64,000 nt of DNA, taken from assembly GCA_963575745.1 (NCBI GenBank), contig CAUYUJ010015282.1:381651-445650 (forward strand). The letters run 5' to 3'. Positions 1 to 11,160 of the stretch are shown in pieces. The position numbers and the translations under genes are program-made. The DNA is from Prorocentrum cordatum. Its lineage: Eukaryota > Sar > Dinophyceae > Prorocentrales > Prorocentraceae. A model generated the notes under the pieces. The model was not told the DNA's origin and made no database searches. It was given only the letters and a program-made list of their open reading frames with translations. Numbering within the stretch: the stretch's first letter is position 1; the number at the start of each line of letters is the position of its first letter.

Positions 1-177
1 CGTGCTGTTTGGATTGGGGAATGTTGATTTGTATTCCACAATTTGGTTCCCAAACGTATCCAGCACCAGACCTATGTAACGCGCGTCGTCCTTCACATCG
101 ATGAACAGATCGATTTTTAGACTGGATACTCGAGATTCGAACGTCAATTGCGGCCTCCGCCTCCTTGATCGTTTCAT
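1..177 (-). CDS. Partial open frame cut by left window edge, unrecognised
   Basis: Reading the minus strand from an ATG at 177-175, 59 codons stay open to the window edge. After a basic start (MKRSRRRR) the translation has ordinary globular composition, with alternating hydrophobic and charged residues (KIDLFIDVKDDARYIGL, then LDTFGNQIVEYKSTF). The frame is open further upstream, to a TGA near 228-226, so the ATG may not be the true start and this may be an internal exon. The surrounding DNA is less repetitive than the rest of the first 8 kb. I recognise no family. It could be chance, but the residue mix is unlike that of repeat-derived frames here. Confidence 0.4.
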   Translation of the reverse strand, partial: MKRSRRRRPQLTFESRVSSLKIDLFIDVKDDARYIGLVLDTFGNQIVEYKSTFPNPNST

Positions 178-719
178 CTTCACTAGATACGCGACTCGCC
201 TCACAAGAAGGGGCGCCGTCTCGACTCATCTCACAACTGATGGCATGATCACGAGCGCTTGGCATGATAAGTGTCTCCTCTGCAATCTTTTCCACAAGTA
301 CAACTTTGGGAGTTTCGACAACCTTCTCGACGTACTCAAGTCGAGGTACCTCAACATACCAAGTTGTCCCTTACAGTGCTACGATCGGTTCAATTGGAAC
401 AGTGTGCTGACAGTACTGATTGGCCTGCACTTCTGCACGCAACGTGTGGGACTCGATTTCGCCAGCCGGCGGATGATATCAGACTGGTCATTCAATATCG
501 CGTCAAGCTTTTCTACGATCACTTCTGCCAAATTTCTACGTTCCCGTCGCGGGTCCGGTCTGCATTGTCATCGCCTTTCCAAACACACATCTTTGCTGCT
601 CGACGTTTCAGTCCATTGCGTTTTGGCCCATGCCATGGCGCAGATGCAGCGAATAAAGGGGATGTTTGTTGACTGCTTGGGGCTTGGGAGTATGATTGGG
701 AGTATTCTTGAGCCATCAA

Positions 720-1430
720 CGAGGAGAGCGAGGAGGAGGAGGAGGAGAACCACTGTAAACCCAAGAGCCATCAACGATATTGGACTACACCCTCCCTCCA
801 AGCTCTCTCTTCGCAGGCCCCTACAACGGCTCATTTTTTCCATTCAGGGATCTGCCTCGTTGGGAGACAACCGTTTGAAGACCCGGAAGCCATGCCAAAC
901 CTTTGTTCTCGGGATTCCTACGCCACGGATCAACCTGACTGTTGTGCCTTGACGATCCTGCATCGTGCCAGCAAGCCGTTCTTGGGATTTCATCACCGCC
1001 AACCGATGTAACTGTTGCACCCGCAAGAGCCAGAATCCTGCCAAAACGCCGTCTCTGGTACGTTGACCGTGGGAATCCGTAAAACTCTTCCAAATTGTGA
1101 CAACGAATGCGCGCGACGCTCAAGCGAGAACCACATTTTGAAAAGGAAGCGCCCTCAATCCGTGACACCCTGGCAATATCTTAAAACGAATGTACGCGGC
1201 GCTGGGCCGAGAGCCACATTTTGAATAGGGGTTGCCTCAATCCGTGAAGCTCTTGAAAATTTCAAAACGAGTGCGCGCGGCGCTAAGGCGAGAGACACAT
1301 TCTGGAAACGGAATGTCTTCAATCCGTGCCACTCTTGCATATGTTTAGAACGAATGTGCGCGGCGCCCAGGCGAGAGCCACATTTTGAAAACCACCCGCC
1401 CTCCATCTGTGAAGTTGTGGCCAATTCTAG
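720..1430. repeat. Dispersed repeat family R85, copy 1
   Basis: A GGA-rich lead-in and a conserved block (AGAGCCATCAACGAT, CCCTACAACGG, GACAACCGTTTGAA) are followed by degenerate tandem units of about 85 bp. Each unit has a core like AACGAATGTGCGCGGCGC and a tail like CACATTTTGAAA. The same order recurs in the same orientation at 36,380-36,960 and 37,150-38,270. I see no gene here. Confidence 0.75.
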
Positions 1431-1716
1431 AACTTCAGAACCATAACTGGTGAGGAAGTCTCTGGCGAAACGCCCGGCCCGCCCTAAAAACTGGCCTCGG
1501 GGTCCGACAGGGAGAACTTACTTCAAGGAAGAGGATTGAAGGAGGACCTCACCCGTCCTGCCTATGGTGGTGGTGGTGGAGGATTGGCCCATCATCTTAC
1601 TATGCGGATGGATCGTAGCCCCACGGTCCAGCCTCTACGTGTAGCCCCCACTGACGAACGAACAACACACACCCGTACCCATAGCGAGGTCGGAGGAAGA
1701 ATGACTGGCCATGGGC

Positions 1717-1768
1717 ATGGGTGCGGGTTGTCGGACCCCTGGGGGGGCTTCCGACAACACGCACCCAT
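1717..1768. repeat. Inverted repeat (hairpin)
   Basis: Arms 1717-1735 and 1750-1768 are 19 bp long and complementary at 18 positions, with a 14-nt C/G-rich loop. The arm motif CCGACAAC...ACCCATAG recurs near 2,610-2,635. Confidence 0.7.
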
Positions 1769-1784
1769 AGCCAAGGGCTCCTAA

Positions 1785-1945
1785 GTTCGCGCTTCGCGCT
1801 GCGCGAAGCGCGAAGCGCGAATAACTTCGCGCCCTCGCGCCGCCCCCCCCAGAGGGAGAATAGGAGGACGAGGAGGAGGGGGAGGAGAAACGAGGACCGC
1901 GAAGCGCGAAGCGCGAATAACTTCGCGCCCTCGGGGGAGCCCTTG
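1785..1945. repeat. GCGCGAAGC palindromic motif cluster
   Basis: Two blocks (1785-1840 and 1895-1945) consist of repeated GCGCGAAGC / GCTTCGCGC followed by AATAACTTCGCGCCCTCG. The blocks are near-duplicates separated by a purine-rich spacer. Confidence 0.6.
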
Positions 1946-2095
1946 CATAGCTCATTCCGTCCCCCTATGGGTATGGGTGCGTTCTGATCGCTCGTCGCCC
2001 ACGGGCGGCCCCCACGAGTAGCCCACACGTGTCGTCTCCCAGAGGCCGAGGCCTCCCTCCAGCCACGCGCGCGGCGGGAGAGCGCAAGACTGCTA

Positions 2096-2283
2096 CGGCA
2101 GGTTCGTGTCGTGTCGACCCCGGCGTTGGTTCCTGACACCGCGGGGATCGTTCAACCTTGAACGATCGGCCATTTCCGCAACGTCCAATCGTTCAACATC
2201 GACCGATTCTGGGCCGCCGCCGGCGTTCAACCTTGAACGCCCGCGCTGGGGTCGCCGCCGGTCGACACGACGCAAACCTACCG
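2096..2283. mobile_element. Foldback/MITE-like element HF3, copy 1
   Basis: About 188 bp. Outer terminal inverted repeats resemble CGGYAGGTTYG...GTCGTGTCGACC. Inside are two perfect palindromes with 2-nt centres: GATCGTTCAA(CC)TTGAACGATC at 2146-2167 and GGCGTTCAA(CC)TTGAACGCC at 2222-2241. There is no coding capacity. A second copy lies 130 bp downstream. Confidence 0.65.
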
Positions 2284-2412
2284 TAAGGTCCCCTCGCTCT
2301 GGCGTTCGGCGGTGCGCGCAGCTGCCGTCGACTGGCGCCAGGCACCCCTCCCTGGACGAGCGAGCAGGTGCGGGCTGTCAGTCCGCGGCGGGGGCTCCTG
2401 TTCGAGCCCGTG

Positions 2413-2601
2413 CGGCAGGTCCTCGTCGCGTCGGCCCCACCGCTGGCTCCTGACACAGCGGGGATCGTTCAGCCTTGAACGATCGGCCGTTTCTAGAACG
2501 CTGCATCTTCCAACAATGGGCCGATTTCGGGTCCCTGGCGGCGTTCAACTTTAAGCGCTGGCGGCGGGGCCGCCTCCAGTCGACACGACGCGAACCTACC
2601 G
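2413..2601. mobile_element. Foldback/MITE-like element HF3, copy 2
   Basis: Second, diverged copy of the element at 2096-2283 in the same orientation, with the same terminal arms and the GATCGTTCARCCTTGAACGATC palindrome carrying one mismatch. The second internal palindrome has decayed. 2602-3480 holds no gene that I can support; 2675-2745 resembles one arm of element HF1. Confidence 0.6.
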
Positions 2602-3479
2602 CACCCCCATCCGACAACATGTACCCATAGTCCCCTCCTTCCCACCTACAGGTATGGGTGTGTGCTGTTCCTTCGGAGCGCGCCAGGGGCTGCGGCCGGG
2701 GGGGTTCGGCGCCGATCCAGGAGACTTGCGCGGACCCCCGAAGGTTACCGGGAGGCTGGAAGTACACATGGCTGGAATCACATGTGGAACATCTGGAGAT
2801 CACGTGCTGGACACACATGCGGAAGCCAAGCGTACCCCGCCATAGAAGGGGCGAGTGCTGGAACGACACGCGGCCGAGTGTGTATCCAACTTTCCCCTAT
2901 GCCACGCACGTCATGCGTATCCATGCAATTCCTTGTAATCCCACTCGCCCTCTGGGCGTGAGTGGTTTCGAGAGTTTCCTCTTCCATGTTCCCCTTCTTT
3001 CCCTACGGGGAGGGGTGTCTCACTGCTCCTTATTAGAACACACCGCCACCCCCCCACCCGACCGGTGACAAGCCCAGGACCATGAGGCCCCCTCCACCAC
3101 GCCTGTCGCAAAAGAAATGTACATGCGCTTGGCGGCCAAATCTTGGGTCATGTTCGGGGGGGCCGCGAGCTCTTTGGTTTGTTTTGTGACAGGGACGGCG
3201 GGCGTGTCAGCATATGGCCTGGCGTACGCAGTGCCACCATCCCTGTTATCAAAACCAAACAATGTGCACTTCGCGGGAAATCTGGATCACGCGCGGGTGC
3301 CCCGCGATCACTTTGCACTGGTTGTTAACAGGGACGGCGGGGGTGCTGGCATGTTCCCTGCTGTGTGAAGGCCCGGTGGGCATCATGATGGCCACTCCGC
3401 CGCGATGGTGCCCTGGATTTCGACAAGGATGGTGGGGTCCGACATGTTACCCGATGTGCCCTCCCCCTCTCCCCCCCTC

Positions 3480-4065
3480 CCCTCCCCATTCCCCTCCTCC
3501 TCCTCCTCCTCCTCCTCCTCCTCCTCCGCCTCCTCGTCCTCCTCCTCCTCCGCCTCCTCTTCCTCCTCCTCCTCCTCCTCCTCCTCCTCCTCTTTCTCCT
3601 CCTCCCTGTGCGTGCCCGGAACGTGGCGCACCCGGCGCGGCTGGCGCATGCGGCATCCGTGGCGAGCGTGGACCACGCGGCGCAGCTGGCGCACCGGGCG
3701 CGCCCGGCACGCCAGGGGCCCACGAGGCGCGCCCGGTGCGCGCCCGGCGCGCCCGGTGCGCGTGGCGCGCCCTTCCCCAGCGTGGCGCGCCTGGGGCCTG
3801 TGCAGTCGGCCCGTATCATAAGGATGCGCGAGAAGGACGCAGGGGGAGGAGGAGGAGGAGGAGGAGGAAGAGGAGGGAGGAGGAGGAGGAGGAGGGAGGA
3901 GGAGGAGGAGGAGGAGGAGGAGGAGGAGGAGGGAGGAGGGGAGGAGGAGGAGGAGGAGGAGGAGGAGGAGGAGAGGAGGAGGGGGAGGAGGAGGGGGGGA
4001 GAGGAGGAGGAGGAGGAGGAGGAGGAGGAGGAGGAGGGAGGAGGAGGAGGGAGGAGGGAGGAGGG
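3480..4065. repeat. TCC tract, 9-bp GC-rich repeat, GGA tract (mirror pair)
   Basis: A (TCC)n tract at about 3490-3605 and a (GGA)n tract at about 3845-4065 flank a 9-bp-periodic GGCGCGCCC-like block (3610-3800). Read on the plus strand the block gives collagen-like Gly-X-Y triplets (GAPGAAGACGIRGERGPRG). All frames are long because of the low complexity, so I do not call a gene. Confidence 0.8.
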
Positions 4066-4429
4066 CCCGACGCAGGAGCCTTGGTCGCCCACTTCGAAGC
4101 TTGTCGAGGGGGGCGCGGCCAACGAGAGTGGTCAAGGATGGACCGAGGAGGCAAGGATGCAAGGCTACCCTTGGGAGGGTCGCCCATCCTTGCTGTGCGG
4201 GTTGACTGTGCTGCCAGTGGCTGCCCCTCCACAGGCGGCCGCTGAATGTGCGGAAACTCGGGCTCTGCTGCTGTGCTTGGAGGGCGAGCAGCAGAGGGCC
4301 AAACGGCTTGCGTCAGGTAGGGGTGTCGTGACCCCTCGCCCTACCCCCTCGCCTGGACCTGGACGGGGGGGGGGTCGGCGAGGTGTCAGAGCGTCCAAGA
4401 AGACCTCAGCGAGAAGGCAATAATCGTTG

Positions 4430-4790
4430 AATATTAAAAGGTCTTTGCACATTTTGGCCACTCAGGGGGGCAAGGCTAATTAAGTACCCCCCTTCTTCGA
4501 TCGAACTCCTCCAAGAAGGCTCCAATATTGCCCCAAGGCTTCCAAGAGTGGCCTGAGAGGACCCCAAGAGGCGCCCAGACAGCCTCAAGAGGCCTCCAAG
4601 AGGTTCCCAAGAGGCTCCCAAGACACCCCCAAGGGGGTCACCGAGGCACTCCCGAGGCACCCAAGCCGCTCCAGGAGGCCCTCGGGACCGCCAAAAGGCC
4701 GCCAAGCCGCCCCCCAAAGGACACCCACAAATTCTCACGAGACATCCGAAGAGACCCTGAGAGGCATCCAAGAGGCCTGTCCCCCTTCCC
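4430..4790. repeat. Degenerate CCAAGAGGC-rich repeat, locus 1
   Basis: Many short tandem variants of CCCAAGAGGCNCC / CCAAGATGGCC. The same sequence type recurs at 42,000-42,310 and 44,290-44,670, each time preceded by a similar non-repetitive lead. 4800-5290 holds no gene that I can support. Confidence 0.65.
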
Positions 4791-5289
4791 CTCTGATCCT
4801 TCCTTTATCCTCCTCCTCTTTGGGTATGTAACCTTCCCCGATCCCTTATTCCGCTGCATGCTCCTCCACATCCCTGATCAAGGCAACGCCTGGGCATCGT
4901 TTCTGGATGGGCTTGTCGGGTTACGCGAACGTCTAGAATATCTGCCATGGTGAATCGTGGAACATCGCGACTGGAGTCCTCGCCGCGACCTTGATCCATG
5001 AAGGTCCTGGGCCCGACCCCGGGGGAAACCGACCGAAGTGGAAACAAAAAAACGCCCAGATCTCAAGGCATGTCGTCCCAGAGATCCGAAGCCTTGAGTT
5101 TTTCAATACGGGGTCCATGGAAATTTCCAAGCACCTGGTTGTCATCCTGAATCGAAAGTTTACCGGTTTCTGGGCACAACTAAAGCGCCCAGAAGCCGGA
5201 ACTAGCGACACACCTCTAACTTGCCCCACACCCCAGAGGTTGGGTTTGCGTAATCAGATACAATGTTCGCCAGCGCTCGTTGCTTGGTA

Positions 5290-5470
5290 GCAATCAATGT
5301 TAGACAACATATGTATTGCAACGTGCGTGGTGCAGCCTTCGTAGTGCGCTGTAAAAGTTGTGCAATCTATGTGAGTAGCCTGCGTTGTGCAATCTATGTT
5401 GTGCAATGTTTGGTGGAACAGCTTATTTAGGGCAATCTATGTGATGCAATCCACTTTGCTGAACTTGAAG
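5290..5470. repeat. GTGCAATCTATGTGG minisatellite, locus 1
   Basis: Degenerate 15-16-bp units around GTGCAATCTATGTGG. The motif recurs at 7790-7965, 12,810-12,840 and inside the inverted-repeat elements at 38,966-39,214 and 41,269-41,473. Confidence 0.6.
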
Positions 5471-5529
5471 TCGTCATCTCCACTGCTCGCGCAAGCATCC
5501 CACCCACCTGCAACTTGATTTGCAAAACC

Positions 5530-6035
5530 TCTGAAGACCGACTACGACGACATCGACGACAGCAACTAGGACGACACCGACGACATCTCCAACGACTTCG
5601 ACGACGACGCCGACGCCGATGCCGACGACGGCGAAGACGACGACGACACCAACGAAGGCGACGACGAGGGAGGAGGAAGGACGACGACGGCGACAACGAC
5701 GACAACGACGACAACGACGAGGGAGGAGGGAGGACGGCGACGACGCGAACGACGACGAAGGAGGAAGGACGGCGACGCCGACGACGAGAACGACGAGGGA
5801 GGAAGGAAGACGACGACGACGACAACGACGACGACGACGGCGACGAAATAGGAGGGACGACGACGAGACGCCGACGACGGACGACGACGACGACGAGGGA
5901 GGAGGAGGAAGGACGACCACGACGACAACGACGACGGAAACGACCACGACGCCAAAGAGGACGACGACGACGAACACGAGGAAAGACAGAGGACGACGTA
6001 GGCGACGACGACGACAACGACGTGGGAGGAGGGAG

Positions 6036-6072
<37 letters not shown>

Positions 6073-6075
6073 CAA
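5530..6075. repeat. (GAC/ACG)n microsatellite, about 545 bp
   Basis: Imperfect GAC/ACG triplets interrupted by GGAGGA. All frames are open over hundreds of codons as Arg-, Asp- or Thr-rich runs, so they are composition artefacts. Confidence 0.9.
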
Positions 6076-7789
6076 GAGCGCGCGCGCACGCTTTTGTTGA
6101 AAATCCGTGTTGCGACACCTTGTGTTTTGTGTTTTTGTATGTTTTTTGGACACACAATTTTGAAATCCTTCCGAAACCGATGGGTTTTGAAGGTTTTCGG
6201 CATACGCGCGCGACGACGCGCGCATCTGCACTTCGTCACACTGTTTGCGGGGGATTCTCGCGACGGCACACGCGCAAGGGCGTTCGACAGATTTCGACAT
6301 GAGCGCGCGCGAAGCCCGTTTGGTAGCATTTTGTTAAAATCTTGAAAAGCCTAGTAGTTTTCTCGAGATTTCGCAAGAGCTTTCGCGGAAGCTGTTTTAG
6401 CAACTCTGTGTTGCGAAACCCAGTGTTTTTGTATGTTTTTTGGGAAGCTGGATTGCGACATCCTTCCCGCACCAAGAGTTTTTGAAGGATTTCGGCATGC
6501 GCGCGCGACGACGCGCGCGTGTGCACTTCGTCCCGTTTTTTTGCAAGGGATTCGTGGAAAAGTGTAATGCTAGAACAAAACATGTCACGGCATAGTGTTT
6601 TTAAAACAAGGGAACCTCAGAGGGGGGGAAACCGGCCTAGGTGGGATGGTATGACTTCGTATTTAGGATGGACGAGTGTGCAGAACTTATTTGAAATCAT
6701 ACTATCCCAGGGGGAACCTATAAGTCCGGGGGGGGGAATTTATTGTCTTTCTAGAAAGGAGAATCTACGCCATGCACTTCACACTGCCGAAATTGACAAT
6801 TCCACGGTTCCCGCAATCATCCCGCCCTCCGACCCACACATTCAGCTTGGTTAAAAAACAAAAGCCATGCGACGGCGATTGCGATGATTGCCTGGCGCTG
6901 GCTGACGCATGGCTGCGGCAGCGCTATCGCGCGCAAGCGCTGGCGCAGAGCGGCCCGGCCAACGAATCTGGCGCGACCGACGCGGCCGTGGTTGCGTTAA
7001 TCGCTGGGTGCTTCCCAACGCGTCCTGCCAGACGCGCCGACGCGCGGGCACTTCAATGCGAGTCGGTGGCTCGGGCGGGCGCAATACGATGGCGACGTCG
7101 ACGCAGGCAGGCACGAAGATGATAGCAATGAGGCCGGTGGCGACGATTGCACTGACAACGGCAAGGCCAATGATGGCACCGATGCTGATCACGCCGATGA
7201 CGATAATTGCGTCCAGGTGTCGGTGATGAAGGTCTTGTTCAGCAACATAAGTTCGACGTGCGCGCGCGGCGGACGCGCGCGAGTGGCCCGCATGGAACTG
7301 TTAGACAGGGGTCGTGTCCCCCCCAACACGCGAGCGGGGTTCGAATGATTTCGACCTGCGCGCGCGAAAGGAATGAACCGATGGTTTTCTTGAGAATTCG
7401 CAAGAGCGCGCGGACTTGGTCGACCAACCATGTTGAAAAACAAAAAAACATAATTTCATATCCGATATGTGGACATTAGGTTTTGTACCCCTCGCGCAAC
7501 CTAGAAGGCTTCTGCAATATTCTGGCATGCGCGCGTGACGGCGCGCGCGTGTGCACTCTGCCCAAACATTCGCAAGGGATTGTTGCAGAATGGTAAATGT
7601 TGGTCGACGAACGTGCGCACATACTATGATTGGGCAGGGATGACGCGGGGAGTCGGAGCCAGCCAGGCTAGGATGAAAGGGATTCACAAGGGAACGATCC
7701 GGCAGACACATACGTAAACTGCACATCTCCCGGGGGCGCGGATGACCCCAGGGGGTGCGTGGTGTGGTTCATTCTCGTTCAGTGTATAA

Positions 7790-7965
7790 AAAAACAAATG
7801 TTTTGCAACACGCGTGGTGCAATGAATGTGAGGTTATCGGTTCGGTGCGCAACTTATGCGCTGAAACCGACGCGGTGCAATATGTTTGATGATGTTGTGC
7901 GATCTACGTGGTGCGATCAACGTGGGGCAGTCTATGTGGTGCAACATTTCTGGTACAATCGGCGC
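7790..7965. repeat. GTGCAATCTATGTGG minisatellite, locus 2
   Basis: Degenerate copies of GTGCAATCTATGTGG and GTGCGATCTACGTGG, at the position in the segmental repeat equivalent to 5290-5470. Confidence 0.6.
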
Positions 7966-8884
7966 GATTCAATTCACCCTGCCGAACTCGAACTTGTCGA
8001 CCCCGCTGCTCGCCAGTCATCCCATTCGACCACCTGCAGCTTGGTTTGCAAAGTCCACGCGGCGGCGATTGCGACGACTGTTCGGCGCTGGCTGACGCAT
8101 CGCTGCGGCTTCGCTGGCCCGTGCACGCTCGCGTACAGGGCGGCCAGCTAGTCTGGCGCGACCGACGCGGCCGCGGTGGCGCTCACCGCTGGGCACTTCC
8201 CAGCGCGTCTCGCAGGCCGCACTGACTCGCGGACGCTTCAGTGCGAGTCGGTGGCTCGGGCGGGCGCAATACCGTGGCAACACCGACAGAAGGCAGACAC
8301 ACATATGATAATAGCGATGCTGGTGGCGACGATGACAACGACGACGGCGAAGTCGATGACGGCGCCCATGCTGCTCACGCCGACGACGATAATGGCGTCC
8401 AAGTGTCGGTGGTGAAATCTTGCTCAACCAAAGAATTTCGACATGTGCGCGCGGCCGACGCTCGCGAGTGGCCCGCATGGTATTGTTCGACAAGGATCGT
8501 GCCCCCATGCTTCCCCAACAGGCGCGCGGGGCCGTTCGAATGATTTTGACATGCGCGCGGCTCGTGTGCTCGAACTTGGTGAACATGTTCGAAACCCCCG
8601 TATGATTTCTTGAGAGATCGCGCGGGTCTTCCTCCTGTTTCTGAAACATCAATCTGCAAAAGGTAAGTTGGAATCGCCACGGGAACTAAGGCTTGTGAAC
8701 GATTTCGGGATGCGCGCGCGACGGCGCGCGCAAGGACCTTGTCCAGTTTTCCGTAAGGGATTCTTGGATCTGTGATGAGCGACTGCGCGCACATAATACT
8801 TGTTGTCAGGGATGGCGGAGAAAAAAGGTTCGAATACAGCATATTTCGAACGAGCGATGGGCAGCATCATTCAAATTGTACAAC

Positions 8885-10915
8885 CCCGGGGTGTTGGTGG
8901 TAGATCCTTGTTTCTTTTTCCCAACCATCCTGTGGTGTTGGGTCCTCGTTTTGAAGAGACAGCGCCCCGCGTCCACTCCTCCCGCTGCCCCTCCCCCTCT
9001 TCCCTCCTCCCCCTCCTTGCCTCTGCTCTCGGCACACCTCTCACGCGCTTCGTAGCCCCATAGGGAACTCCACCGAAGGCCCCAATGGGGGTATCCACAT
9101 GCGGTTCCCCCACCCAGGGCAGCGTTTCGTAGCCCCAGAGGGAGCTCCACCGAAGGCACCAGAGGGGGGTGTCCACATGCGGTTCCCCCACCCAGGGCAG
9201 CGTTTCGTAGCCCCAGAGGGAGCTCCACCGAAGGCCCCAGTGGGGGTGTCCACATGCGGTTCCCCCACCCAGGGCAGCGTTTCGTAGCTCCATAGGGAAC
9301 TCCACCGAAGGCCCCAGTGGGGGTGTCCACATGCGGTTCCCCCACCCACGGCAGCGTTTCGTGGCCCCATAGGGAGCTCCACCGAAGGCCCCAGTGGGGG
9401 TGCCGCATGCGGTTCCCCCACCCAGGGCAGCGTTTCGTAGCCCCATAGGGAGCTCCACCGAAGGCCCCAGTGGGGGTGTCGCATGCGGTTCCCCCACCCA
9501 GGGCAGCGTTTCGTGGCCCCAGAGGGAGCTCCACCGAAGGCCCCAGTGGGGGTGTCCACATGCGGAGCGTTTCGTAGCCCCCGAAGGCCCCAGTAGGGAG
9601 CTCCACCGAAGGCCCCAGTGGGGGTGTTCGCATGCGGTTCCCCCACCCAGGGCAGCGTTTCGTGGCCCCATAGGGAGCTCCACCGAAGGCCCCAGTGGGG
9701 GTGTTCGCATGCGGTTCCCCCACCCAGGGCAGCGTTTCGTGGCCCCATAGGGAGCTCCACCGAAGGCCCCAGTGGGGGTGTTCGCATGCGGTTCCCCCAC
9801 CCAGGGCAGCGTTTCGTAGCCACATAGGGAGCTCCACCGAAGGCCCCAGTGGGGGTGTTCGCATGCGGTTCCCCCACCCAGGGCACCGTTTCGTGGCCCC
9901 ATAGGGAGCTCCACCGAAGGCCCCAGTGGGGGTGTTCGCATGCGGTTCCCCCACCCAGGGCAGCGTTTCGTAGCCCCATAGGGAGCTCCACCGAAGGCCC
10001 CAGTGGGGGTGTTCGCATGCGGTTCCCCCACCCAGGGCAGCGTTTCGTGGCCCCATAGGGAGCTCCACCGAAGGCCCCAGTGGGGGTGTCCACATGCGGT
10101 TCCCCCACCCAGGGCAGCGTTTCGTAGCCCCAGAGGGAGCTCCACCGAAGGCCCCAGTGGGGGTGTCCACATGCGGTTCCCCCACCCAGGGCAGCGTTTC
10201 GTGGCCCCATAGGGAGCTCCACCGAAGGCCCCAGTGGGGGTGTCCACATGCGGTTCCCCCACCCAGGGCAGCGTTTCGTAGCCCCATAGGGAGCTCCACC
10301 GAAGGCCCCAGTGGGGGTGTCCACATGCGGTTCCCCCACCCAGGGCAGCGTTTCGTAGCCCCATAGGGAGCTCCACCGAAGGCCCCAGTGGGGGTGTCCA
10401 CATGCGGTTCCCCCACCCAGGGCAGCGTTTCGTAGCCCCATAGGGAGCTCCACCGAAGGCCCCAGTGGGGGTGTCCACATGCGGTTCCCCCACCCAGGGC
10501 AGCGTTTCGTAGCCCCATAGGGAGCTCCACCGTAGGCCCCAGTGGGGCTGCCCTCATGCGGTTCCCCCACCCAGGGCAGCGTTTCGTAGCCCCAGAGGGA
10601 GCTCCACCGTAGGCCCCAGTGGGGGTGCCCGCATGCGGTTCCCCCACCCAGGGCAGCGTTTCGTAGCCTCACAGGGAGCTCCACCGAAGGCCCCAGTGGG
10701 GCTGCCTGCATGCGGTTCCCCCACCCAGGGCAGCGTTTCGTAGCCCCAGAGGGAGCTCCACCGAAGGCCCCAGTGGGGGTGTTCGCATGCGTCTCCACTA
10801 CCCAGAGGTAGCGCCGCCGAAAACGATATTCACACTTGCGGTATTCACAGTTGCATATGGTTGGGTCCTTCGCCAGGCTAATTTATTTCCCCACATGCTT
10901 CGTGGGGTTATGGTT
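8885..10915. mobile_element. Minisatellite-carrying element, copy 1 (77-bp units)
   Basis: The left flank has CCCAACCATCCTGTGGTG and the right flank has TTGCATATGGTTGGGT..TTCGCCAGGCTA. Between them lie about 22-23 tandem units of 77 bp (9053-10,800) with core GGGAGCTCCACCGAAGGCCC and tail CACCCAGGGCAGCGTTTCG. Both flanks recur around a related 90-bp array at 28,985-31,420 in the same orientation, so flanks and array appear to have moved as one unit. Long repetitive open frames (for example 613 codons on the minus strand) are open in several phases at once; I do not call them genes. Confidence 0.65.
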
Positions 10916-11029
10916 TTCTTCCCTGCCGCGCCGCACCCGCGTCTCCTCACACCTCCTCTCCTCTCTCTTTCTTCTTCCCCTCACCCACACACACACACGC
11001 ACTTCACTCTTCCCCCCCTCGTCACAGCA

Positions 11030-11160
11030 CTGCTCAGCTCAGCTCAACTCACCTCAGCACAGCACAGCACAGCTCAGCTCAGCACAGCACAGCTCGGCTC
11101 AGCTCAGCACAGCTCAGCACAGCCCAGCACGGCTCAGCTCAGCACAGCACAACACAGCTC
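11030..11160. repeat. Pentamer repeat (CAGCTC/CAGCA)n
   Basis: Imperfect 5-bp units CAGCW / AGCTC / AGCAC, ending exactly where the 90-bp array begins. Similar in style to the GCTTA pentamer blocks at 53.8 and 63.0 kb. Confidence 0.8.

Larger units (their letters stand above)
5480..8890. repeat. Segmental repeat in three tandem copies (~1.0-1.2 kb period)
   Basis: Three diverged copies lie head to tail: about 5480-6650 (its middle replaced by the GAC tract), 6780-7720 and 7960-8890. Landmarks recur in order: a CCACCTGCARCTTG block, the block GAGTCGGTGGCTCGGGCGGG (7071 and 8248), GACGATAATKGCGTCCA (7200 and 8387), a CGCGCG-rich hairpin and GTGCACTTCG...GCAAGGGATT (6520, 7549 and related sequence near 8730). 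The hairpin part is itself duplicated at a spacing of about 300 bp in the first copy. Short open frames are not conserved between copies. Confidence 0.7.

Noticed and set aside
101-952. 283-codon plus-strand frame at the left edge
   Set aside because: It runs into the R85 repeat and is antisense to the better minus-strand frame at 1-177.
3214-4245. Long Pro/Gly/Glu-rich frames as structural proteins
   Set aside because: They are translations of TCC and GGA microsatellites; all phases are open.
9040-10750. CGTAGCCCCATAGGG in each 77-bp unit as a leader derivative
   Set aside because: Needs gaps to align and is shared with a 90-bp unit that has CGTGGCTCCA; short coincidence.
8806-10798. Minus-strand frames of 540-613 codons as large repetitive proteins
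   Set aside because: They lie wholly in a 77-bp minisatellite, are open in several phases at once and show no non-repetitive domain or splice support.
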